NCBI GenBank assembly: GCA_003864495.1
Contig: ML133478.1
Location: forward strand, 179,129-243,128
DNA: 64,000 nt
DNA from: Nemopilema nomurai
Lineage: Eukaryota > Cnidaria > Scyphozoa > Rhizostomeae > Rhizostomatidae
Direction: 5' to 3'
Shown here: in pieces, positions 21,431 through 33,400 of the stretch
Numbering within the stretch: the first letter of the stretch is position 1
Layout: each line of letters opens with the position of its first letter
Translations under genes and position numbers: made by a program
The notes under the pieces: generated by a model
Databases searched by the model: none
What the model was told of the DNA's origin: nothing
The model's input: the letters and a program-made list of their open reading frames with translations, nothing else

Positions 21431-24400
21431 ATGGCTAATGGCCCCGTGAACCCCAAGCTGCACAAGGATCTGCTCTTGGCCTGCGGCTGGGGCAAGGAGA
21501 TCGACGTCGTACTACTGCTGCAGCAAGGTGCCAGTGTCAAGGTCCAAGATCAGGTGTGCCCTTTTGCTCCAAACTGAAGTACCACCCTTGATATCGCTTC
21601 CATTTTAGAGTGACTCTTACTTGTGTATTGCAGCTAATTATCAGGTCCTTCCTTTAGGGTTCATATTTTGCTGTGTTTTGAATTGATCATGTCAGTCTTC
21701 AAAGATCAGCTCAATACTATTCCCGTGTCGGTTTTTGTATTATCCGTTTTCTGCTTCTGTTTTAACATCTTCTTGACAAGAAGTATTCTTAGATATGTTA
21801 ATGTCGCGTTTGTATTTTGCTAACTGAATTTTGAAAATTCCTTGGGCTCCCGCAATACTCTGTATTAGTTCCAATCATAATCAATTATTTCCCGCGTCAG
21901 TTAGTTTGCGTTGTTCCACCGCAAATACATTCACAACATTGATGAATCCAATCTATTGGCGTTTGACGCGGATGTTTTTTGCGTATGTCTAGAATTCGTC
22001 ACATTTATCGCTGATATTTCCATTTGCAGAATGGACGAAACTGTTTGCATTATGCTGCTTCAAAAGGTCATACGAATATCGTGGAAATTCTCCTGCTTAA
22101 GAAGTGCAATGCGAACGCCAAAGATAAGGTAATAGACGGCCTCACCAGGAAGGCTTCCTTCATGGCTACATTAACGCTGTGCTTTTAACATTTTATATTG
22201 TTATGTCTTCATAAACATGTGTGGGATTACTCAAAGGAAGAACTTGTGCAAGATGTTAATTTTACAACTGATAAAGCGACTCCTGCTGCTTCTTTTCCTG
22301 TGGCACTGCGTTTACTTGCGGATGAAAGCAGATGTTGAATAGAAAAATTTTATCTGTATCAGAGACCTGCTTCAGAAATTTTTTTCTTCACGTATTAATT
22401 TTCCGTCTTTTAAGTTCCCTTTCTGGCTGGCACGACGTTTGAATTTAGTTGCCTGTCGTGAGCGTCCTGCCAGTCAGATGTTTTTATTTCACCATTATTA
22501 ATACTCAACTCCCGCATTATTACTGGAATTAATTTCTTCCTCCCCTCCTAACTTCCTCTTTACTCTCCCCCATCTTCTCTCCCCTTTTCCCCCTGTTTCC
22601 CCCTTCTCCCCTCTCAGATACCCTTTCCTTTTCTCCTTCTTATTTTCTCTCTCCCCATACCTCCTATTTTTGATAATAACCACGGCGTCACCATTTTAAC
22701 AGTTTTTGCACAAATAAGTTTTCCAATTGTTGCCATTTCGCTATTACCCTAAGCCGATCGCATTCGAACAACCGTGGCACTTATGTTTATTAAGAGAAAG
22801 GTGAAGCGAGGAAGTCTTTCTATTGCAGTTTGGCTCTACCCCTCTACACCAAGCGGCAGTGAATGGCCATACAGAATGCGCAGCGACTCTCATTGAAGGA
22901 GGCGCAGATGTCAACTTCCAAGATGACGTAAGTTGCCATCTCTAAATTAAACGTGGTTTGTGATAAGGGCGGCTTTTTCGGCCGTAATTCCATGATTTCT
23001 ATTTCGATTTCTTTTTCTTGGTGTTTGTTATTTCTCTTTTACTTTCTAAGTACTAGTGATATCCTGTCATGGTCATTTCCGGTTTTAATAAATTCCTGTC
23101 CACAACATCAGTTTGCAATACTTCTGGTCGTGTTTGTTCCAGAATATACCTTATTTTGCGGTCCTTGGCGATGTATTTCTTTCAGTCAATCTTTATTGCT
23201 TTCACCTGCAACTGTTTGTTATGATGGGTGCTTTTCACCTCGACTTGCTTTCTGTTGTCTGTTAGACTCTTCGTCTGATCGATTATTGACAATCGCTGGC
23301 TTTTCTGTATCCGCCTTTTGTCCCCATATCATTGTGGATAACACTTGAAGACGTCATTACAATTCAACTGTTTATGGGTTTCAAACGGTTCCTTGTTATG
23401 GCAAACTCGCGTACTGCAAACACGGCAGTATATCATTGATCGCAAGTGGAACAGACGCCTTTTAAAGATCTGGTGGTCAAAGGAAGTCCAGCACTCAGCT
23501 TGTCCTTTGTGTCCCTGTGGCTATTTGATGGCACTGTACTTCCCATAAGCCTCTGCGAAACCATCCCACAACGAAACCTTCATATCATACATAGCCTAGC
23601 AATCTTTTCGGTCATCTTGTTCGACAACGTGACAGCTGGGACATTGAAGTTGTTCAAAATTTGCAAACAAGGCACTATTCACTCTGAATATGCAGAACAG
23701 CACGCACAAACAAGCCACTCAAACGCTTGTTTGGTAACGCATGTTGCACGCCTTCCTCGCTAAGCTTTGTGGGTAGCATTAGTGGACCTCACTTTCATCT
23801 TAACCTTCTAACAAATGACTTGCTAATGATTGTAGAATGGCAACACACCCTTGTACGAGGCTGTATGGAATAACCAAGTTGATACTGTCGACCTCTTTTT
23901 GAAAAGCGAAGCTGACGTCAACATAAGAAACAAGGTACCAGCAATCTAACAAACTTATCGCTGCCTTCTGTTTTTGATGGCAGCCAGCTATCTATTTTTT
24001 ACCTTGACATTTTTGCTAATATTTTGCATCGTTTACTGAAATTTTTTATCTATTATCTATTTGTCTTCTTGATATTTCGCTTATTGTTTGCAGAAAGCTA
24101 CTATGTGAATATTTCACGGATAGAGAACGGTTTAGGACTTGCGAGGGCTTTGGTTTAGTTATTATAGAAAGAACATTGCTGCGTAGAATTCGGCCATGAA
24201 AAGTGATTATCATAGTTAATTTACTCCTCTCCTAGTTCATCTGTAAAACGATACTTTGGGAGAATGGGGTGTTGGGGGTTGTGATTAGTGAAGGTGTCGA
24301 TGGTGGCTACCCTTAGACTATGAATTTCCCTTCTCTACCGTTTTTCTAAAAGGAGCCGTCGAAACAGTATGATCGATATCTAGTTTGTTTTCTGGCGTGA

Positions 24401-27400
24401 ATTCAAATGCTCATTGCAAAAACTCCTGATTAAGCCATGAATTCAGGCACGAGAAAAACCTGAAACATGTGTTTGAGGAACACGGTTGTAGAATAAAAGT
24501 CTCATTAACGAAAATGATCATCAATGTCATTCTTGCCTTTGTTGCATGAGCAAAGACGTAAAAGTGAATATTTGTCAACTAAGTCATGTTTAATTGAATG
24601 AAGGATATTAAAAAGTTCGTTTAATAACCTTTGCATCTCTATGTAACATTGGACTTCTAATTTAACGAGATTTTGACAACAAAATGGTTTGGTATGTTTT
24701 TATACTCTGGTTTAATGACTATAGACTTGTCTTTCGTTGCTCTGGACATGAATCACTCTTTATCTTTTCATTAACTCACATCTCATGACATTTGACGTGG
24801 AAGCATTCAATAACCAGTGACCGCCACGCGCTTTGTGTATCCATTTGAACCCGATACGTAGGCCTCGCTCAAATTGATCAGAAATCGTCCACCTGAAAAT
24901 CATCTAAATCTACGGTCAACCCTAAGTAGTTAAATTCGTCTGCTGAGGAACAAAACCTCATTTCGCGAAAAAGGCAGGGCACCTGATTGTGCTAAAGGCT
25001 GCCTGGAGGTCACGTGGTTGGCGGGGAAGCCACAATGTTTGCTCGCTTTTTACGTCACTGGTCACGTGGGGATTTAATCCTTGTTTTGGCGGGTTGCTGT
25101 GACAATGTTTAGCGCTTGTTGGCCTTTCATTTGTCTCAATCCTAGTAGGCACTAAAGGTTGAGTCAAAATTCGGAATGACTGTTCAAATCCTATGAAAAT
25201 CATACTCCATGCGTTTAAAGAACGTTTTTTAGCTAGTGATGACGAAAGATGGTTGAAATTTATGAACGACACTTGTAAGCCTTTTGTTTGCACGTGTATC
25301 GCTATCGTTCGATCCAAAGTGCGATCAAAGGGACAAGCGCCTTACTTGAACTCAACCCGATCCCAAAGAGAATTCACTTTGCTACCTCAATGCTCTCTAG
25401 AAGTTCCGTACAAGAATTCTAAACAGGAACTAGGAACCAAGTAGTCATTTTCAAATTTTTTCGATTTAGGAAGGATATACTCCATTGCATCTTGCTTGCC
25501 AAAACGATTATGGAAAGATCATTCAAAACCTTGTGAAGTGGGGTGCAAACTTGCAAAGTCCTACCTCGGTGAGTGTCTTATCTGCAAAAACTAGCAAAGA
25601 ATTACAGTGTTCTTAGGAATGCCCATACATAGAATTTAGGCTGGAAACTTAATAGACTTTGTTTCTATAATATGAAATAGAGGATTACGCAATCCCTTTG
25701 AAAAGCTGCACTCCACCGACCATACAACCTTACATGCAGGTTCCCATAAGACAATAAACAATGCCTCGGTCATCCTACGCAGAGGCTTCTTCTGCCTAGA
25801 AATTGCCCGAGAAGAAGCGTTATTTGTTACAGTACAGTATGTATATTGCTGACATTTGCAACTATGTTTTAAAGCTTTATCCTTTCCTTGTCCTCTTCTC
25901 ATCCAAGATGACGATGACTTTCTTTCATTAACCATCTGCATCCACAAGTGACCTCTTGTCACGTTGCTTGCTTCTTCTAATTTACCATGGAGAAATCCCT
26001 TGATTGCCCTGGTTGCCAGAACTGGTGACCCGACCAATTCTTGAACAGCTTTTCAACCTGCTTGCAACCCCTCAGAACAGTTAACTGCCCTGCTTGGCTG
26101 TCCTTCGTCCTTCGTTTGTGCCAGTGGCTGAGTCCGGTGTATGTTCGTTCGTCACTCTAGATGCGCTTTGTTTTGAAATCGTCCGAACTTGAGAAATGAG
26201 AACTTGTCAGCTTGAGAGCCACTTTTGAGATCGTGTCGTACGAATGTCTTTGCTGTTTTCAGTGTTTCCTTCTAGTCTGTTTGTCTGTTTGTCTCGTGAA
26301 TTTACATGGCATTGCGGTGGCAACACTGTTTCGATGAATGCAATGATGGCTACCTATTTTCAAGATCTTTATCCCCATGCCCATGTCTTGTTTATTGAAG
26401 TATTATTTTAAGACTCTTATTTTATTGGTAACCGTGAGTAGGGCCTTAAAGCAATGGCTTTTAAAATGGTTGCTTTTGAGGCATCCAATGTACGGTACAC
26501 ATTTTGAAGCATGAATGCTATTAACCTGTCACTTACTTCTAAATGAGCCAGTTATCCAACCTTTTTGGATTTTTGTTTCTTGTAGAATGGCAATACTCCT
26601 CTTCATATTGCGATCCAAAACAGCCATATCGATTCCGTGAAAACGCTCCTTGCTTTGGAGGCCAACATCAACATCCAAAATCATGTAAATACTTTTCACT
26701 ATTGAGTTATTGCTTATTTTAAATTTCAAGAATTTTTTGCGATCAAGTATTTTTGAAGATGTTCATCACCTTTTCCTGTTTCTTTTGTTTTGATAGTTTG
26801 TTTGATATTTTATGACCGTAGTAGAAAATTTATGGATCTTTTTATCACTGCAAGACACCTCTTGCGTGATAGTCGTAGGATGCCACTTTCTGCGTGATAC
26901 TCGCGGAATAGCAGTCCCTACGTGAGATTGGAGGGATGTCACTCTCTGTCATTGAATGCCATTTACCGCGCGAGACTCGCAGGATGGCACTTTCTGCGTG
27001 GTACTCGCAGGATGCCACTCTCTACGAGACAGTCGTAGGGTGCCAATCACTGCGTGGTACTCGCGGAATGGCACTTTCTGCGTGAGACTCGCGGGATGGC
27101 ACTTTCTGAGTGATACTCGCGGGCTACCTATCTCTGTGTATGCATCACCCTATGTGCATGGCCCTGCTCAGTCAATGCAGCGTCAATGAATTTACGTTTC
27201 TGCCTGCAGGATGGTGACACGCCGTTGCATTTGTGCGCAGAGCATGGAGACAAGAAGATCGCAAAGTTATTGCTCGAAAGCGGCCAACCCTACGAACCGA
27301 GTCTCAATAACGTGAGTTCTTTAATGAACATTCCCTTAACGAACTAACCTATTGCTGATCTAGATTCATAAATCTCCCTAGAGTCCATCTTATGAGAACT

Positions 27401-30400
27401 GTTCAACAAATGGGTAAAAACAAATGGGTGTTCATGTGAGAGTATTATCGATTGTAGATTATCTTAGAAGTCTCTAGCAAGCACCACTCCCCTCTTCGTT
27501 ATTAACAATGTACTTTTTCTTATCAATGTATTTTATTTCGTACTGAAAGGTTGGCGACTCGCCCAAGGACATTGCTGTTCAGCTGGGAAACAAGGACGTC
27601 GCTGAGCTCATTCCAACGCCAATGGTTGGTACCTTCTCTCCTTCTTTCTTCTAATCCTGCCGTAAGCATTAGTCGAATGGAGTGTACTGAAGCTGATGAT
27701 TAGGAAAAGACGATGTTTGAACCTAGAAGTGCAAGAAAACATGAGCCTAGACGCAATGTGTTCGTATAGAAATGCGCTTGTATGGAATGAGCTTGCAGGC
27801 CCGTTGTGAATGGTCCTAAATTCGTATCTCTCATATCAAGTCAGCCAGGCGTCTTCCAGTCAAACCCTTTGAAGCTAACGTCAAAAGAACTGTCATAGCA
27901 AACGCGCATAGTCGCAGTTATTGAAATGCAGTGCTGGCTGGAGTGCTGTTTATACAGCCGCAAGTTGATTTCAAATCATTAAGTACGACGCCATGGAGTT
28001 TTTTGAGGCTGAGAAATATTTAGGCCTCCTCATGAGAGGACAACAAAGCTTCCTGCATCAACATGGCTGGAGAAAAAGGAGATTAAACTATATCCCGTTT
28101 GGATTTCGCGAGCTTTAATTAAGACGAACAGGCTTGGGGAATCATCCCGTATCAGAAAATAGACTAGTATCCCCTTAGTTGCTGGATTCTCTTTGTTGTC
28201 CCTAATCTAAATACAAGAAGGGAAGCGTGCCCAAAATCTTTTTGGACGGCAGGAAGGTGTCTAGTTTCTAATGCTATTTGGCGATCCCTATTAGCTGGCG
28301 TTCACACTACAGCGCAAAAGTATTTCGGCGACCCGTTAATCGCGCTGTTTTTGTCAAAGCATCTTAAATCAAATTCGATTACAACTTTTTCTACACGCCA
28401 ATGATCATATTGAATTAGAATCCCAATCTTGAGTTCTCTTCAGATATGCAAGGCTGGCCATTTTCACAGGCAAAAGTCTGTTTGAAACGGTCTATCTGCC
28501 ATTGAGATTTATCGCTATGCCTGGTTGTTACTACGACAAGCGCCGTACAGTTGACCCGGCCTACTTGAACCCATATTAACTGTCCGTACACCCGTCCTTA
28601 TGTAGCCCTGCTAATTATGAGTAAGAAGCTAAGGCCCATTGGCACATTTCTGCGACGGAGGATGTACCATGCCTTAAGAGTTCTAGGTAAAATTCTTGCA
28701 CACTTCCATGCTTTGAGTGGTCCAACATTGAGAGTCATCTGGGCAAGAACTATTTAACTCTGGCCAGAAACATTAAGTAAATCAATCATCAACAAGTTTA
28801 GACCTTTTGAAAGGACAAACGCAAAGGCTGAAATGAATTTTAAGCACACGAAAGCCTTTAGGCTTAAACGATAGAATTATCTCATTGGATTTCTTGTATA
28901 TACCTTTGACATCCAGTTTCTCGTTTTCAGAATCACCATGTAGTCTCCAAACTTGACAGTTTCGAATTTGCATTTGCGGTTTCAAAAATATTATCAAAGC
29001 TTCACAGGTTTTTTGCTGGCTGCCAGTTTTGAAATTACCTCATCAAGTTTTGAAATCCTCTCCCTAGTTCCAAGGCGTTTTTATCTACTCGTAGTTATCC
29101 TGTCGGATTTATACACGTCTCTATAAGTCTATCTTCCCGACCTTGAAGCTGCCTCCCTGGCCTATAATTGCCCTAGCGGTGTCACAGTTATCCTTAATTT
29201 ACAAAATGTCTGCTTTTGGAAACCACCTTCTAAAGGTTTTCACTGCTTTCCATTGACCCAGTTATGAACTGAATTAATCAAAATAATTTGATTCCAAAAA
29301 ATGTTACATTTAAACCTACCGTTTAGGGTGTAGACACTTTTTGTTATTTAATCAAAGAAGAAACGATTGATATTTTTACGCAGAATGGATGGGCCTAATA
29401 TTTACACAACGCTGAGTTGCTCTGTTAAAAACATTAAGCCCAATTTGCATAGGCCATTTTTCTTTCGGGTTCAACCTGATTAGCTTAACTGTGTTAGGAA
29501 TCTCACCAAGACTGGATTTATTGATTCGAATGAATGATGAAGCGACGTTGAAGCCAATGAGGGAGTAAAACACGGGCACTTGCACTAGTTATTGTTTATG
29601 GGTGTTTTGTCGTGTGATTGAATGGCTCGTCTGTGTAAGCCCTTATTGGCGATCGGTGCGATATCGTTCAAGCTACTTACGTTCGAATGGAAGTTTGACA
29701 TGGGCATTGCCCAACGGCCTAAATCCCTCTTTAGGGAGAAAAGACAACGATAAGCTAGATTAATCCATGCAGGTATTTAATTGGTTTCAAAGTTGGGATT
29801 CAGGGTCAATGAAAGCCTTGTGTTAGAAGTCTTTTCTCGACCCATTCGATTTCGAAGACATAATGTATTGGTGAATTTTGATTCCATAAATGTTTTTGTT
29901 CTCAGCGAGCAAAGTTTGGACTTTTACTTTAGACCAATGTTTTCAAATAACCCCTAAGCTGTTTCCATATATCTGCATAAGAAACAAAGAGGTGTCTTTT
30001 CTGCAAGATCAGACTCAAAAACAGGGTCTTCTGCAGTTTTTCTCGATTGTCGACTGTTCACGTTTCCAGATCTGTCCAGGTCTTAAATAACGAACAGCTC
30101 CGAGCTTATAATTTGCATTTTATGCTTCTTCTGTTTCATCAATTATTGTAACAGCCTAGCGTTCTGTAATTTCGACTGGAGGGGTCGACCCGCCAAAGGT
30201 CATTTGCCCTAGCACCGGACGACCTCCCGAATCTCCTTCAGCCTGATGGGGCCTTATCTATCGAAGGCGCAGTCTGCAGTCAAGATAACGATGTATGCTG
30301 CCTAATGTTTGACATTGACAAATCCTGTTTGTGATTGACAGCTCTTTTTCTCCTCCGCACACCTCGTATTCATCAGGATATCATAATCTTCTAGATCTCG

Positions 30401-33400
30401 AGGAAGCAAACCAAGAAAAGCGAAGCACCTGGGTCGCCCAAGCGAACTCCCAAACAGCGATCGGCGTCCGCCAAGGCGAAGCAGCTTGCGGCGAAGGAGA
30501 ATGGCGATTCGGACTCGATAGAGAAGCCGCTGCAGGTCGTGGTGCAGCCGCCATCGGTGGACAATTTAGCAGCGAGCGAAAGTTGCTCCAGCCTGTCCAG
30601 TCTGTGGCTCCCTGTGCCGGACTCGAGAGGGGATCTGCCTGTGGTATGTTGATGCTTTGTTGATATGTTGATACAGTTTTTTAACGCTCTGGTGTTCAGC
30701 TGCGCTGTATTTTGTTTGGGTGAGAGGGTCGTTGATCTGTTGGATGGCCGAGAGGTGTCTTGCGTGCCTAAGCATTTTAACTGCATTCTGAGTTATGTTC
30801 GGTATGAAATAAACTCGAATTTGTTCGAGCAATTGGTTTCCTCATTCTCTGGCTGGGATATGTTGTGTCCATCCAACTGTATTCGTTTTGCCTCTGCCCC
30901 TTCCAATCAGGTGAGACTGGCCCTCTTTAAATTCTCTCGTTTGTACGAGAAAAGTTTTTTAGTGGTGCATGACAACACTTGACTTTAAAAACTCGACATA
31001 GTTCGAAAGGAGTGTCAAATTTAAGCAGAGATTTGGAGCTCTAAGATTTAAGTACTGCTTTCATCGCCAGTTTCAGCTATCAGTTTCAACATGTAAAAAC
31101 AGTTTGTTGGCAAGAAGATCTTGGTTACTTTGTTCCAAAATCTTGACTGTGTGGAAAATTGGAACCTTAAAAAATCTGACTAGTGAATATTTATAGTAGT
31201 GAATATTTATGAGTAGGGATAATTTGATCCGAAGAGCATTAGGCTTTGTGAAAAGTCGTCTCTCGTAGTTCCTCGTTGCATTTCAACCAGTGTATGCAAG
31301 ATTGCTCTTGGAGTATCAACTGTAATTTAAATAATCGATTATGCAAACGATAAAACCGTTAGGGCATTGATAGTCCTTGTTAAATGTTAATGTCCCTGTC
31401 CTCTCAAGCTATTATCAGTGTGAGAAAGTTTTCATAGAGACCGACATCGTTAAAAGCCATTCGTTCAGAAGAGGGCTGGCTAGAAGGTCTTTAAGTTTGT
31501 CGTCATCGCCTTGGTGGTTTTGGATGGAACGCCATTTAACAAATCTTGTAGAATAGCGAGTCTTCCATTTGCGAACGTTCAAAAGAGATCAAATTTAGCC
31601 AAGGAACGCAGCGAAAGACAAAGCGAGAAGGCACTCCTGTTTGGAGCAGGAAATTTTTACAACTTACTGGTGCCAACGATTTTTGGTAATGTTTTCGTTC
31701 AGGGACGCTACATAAGGAATCAAATGGAGAAAATCAAGCTTGTGAGAAAATTTAGGCCTGGTTTTCTGAAGGTGAACATTTCAATCATCCGTTTTCGTTC
31801 GTCCCATTCTATGTTCCAAAGTCCATGTTTACGCTAAGAAAAATTGCCAAAGTATTAGAGTTAAGATTTTTCACTAGTTTCTCAGCCTAGAAAGCGAGGT
31901 AACTTGTCAACAGTTAAACTTGGTTTGTGCAGAGTTAGTCTGAACTATGATCGAAATTTCCGTATGCCCATCCTTAAGAAATATGGAGCAACTCTGGTAT
32001 GTAGATCATCGCTGCAAAGGGTTGAAGTTCGATGCACCCTAGAGCCTACTTGTCAACGGTATTAATTCCTTGTCAAACTCTGCACCGATTCTCAATTCAG
32101 GTGAATTCCCACAGCTTAAATCTCAAAGTAACGCTGGCCTTGCAAAAGGATTGATATTGCAATTGTAATATTGATTATCGAATCCATCGAGATTAATTAC
32201 TGTGCGTTATTCGTCATGTAGATCTCTTCACCGCAAATGTTGCAGGGTCACTTTTTGTTGCATGAGCTAAAATTTGCTTTATTAGATTTGATTAAGATTA
32301 AAGGGGAATCAATTAAGACACGGTCTTCTGCATTTGATAATCCAATCATGTGTTAAATCGGCTCTTTGTGGGTCTTTGATTGGTTACGCTTTGGATAGCT
32401 TACCAGCCAATGAAGGGGATTAGCGAAAAGCGAATCCTGAACCTGGATTCTTCTGAATCATGTAAGATTATGCAATGTTGACACTATCTTGATGCACACA
32501 CTTCCATGCCTGAGAGACAATTAATTCACCTTTTCGACGTCTCTGAAGATGCGATGGACTATTGTACAACATGTTTTGTCATCATTACAATGCCTCTAAT
32601 TGCTGCTTGCTCAAGTAATATTTAACATTTCACGTGCTGATTTAGCATACAGTTTCCCATTTCTTCGACATCATGCCCTGCGTTATTATCCATGCACCAA
32701 TCCTGGAGTAGTCCGTGGACACTTTTTCCTTTGTCAAATGTGTACCGAAATGGTCGTTATGCGGTGATGCAAATGTTTCTAAATATTTTTCTTATTGTTG
32801 ATTCGTATATTCTACATCTTTGCCTCGATTGTAGTAGTAGATCACCTTGCGATTGTAGTAGACAGCTAACCACGGATACCTTCTACAAGCGATCATAAAA
32901 TCAGCTGCAGCTGATCATTTCCTGATGTTTTATGATGTGCATTTCCATTGAAAGTTGACAATTTGATCACTGTATCATGCACATTCTTTTCTTGGTGATC
33001 AAGCCATCTCCCATCACTAATCGTAACAATCACATCATGTGCCTTCCTCTAAAATCCTGAAAGCCCATCCTTAGTTGAATCACGATGCAAACATACATCC
33101 AATCATGTCCAGTCTATATACTGATAATCACTCTACTTCAGGCCAGATCAACTCGCCGATCATCAAATCACCTCGAACACGTTGATCACTGATTCTGGTT
33201 GTCGTTTGTGAGCCGGCAGGGATCAGCCAGGGATCTTGCCGGCAGCCATTTTGATCATAACGTGCAAACACGACCAAGGCATTTCGACTATGTTTGCCAT
33301 TGATGTTTGTCCGTGGCCCAGCTCGCTTTGGGAAGGGACTTTAACCTGTCGATGCTTGCTCTTGCTTGTGTGGAGAAAGTTCTTGTGACTACGGTCTGGG

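Noticed and set aside
24958..25317. 119-codon minus-strand frame
   Set aside because: Antisense to an ANKRD6 intron, with no homology; the patch is better explained by E-box and CRE sites.
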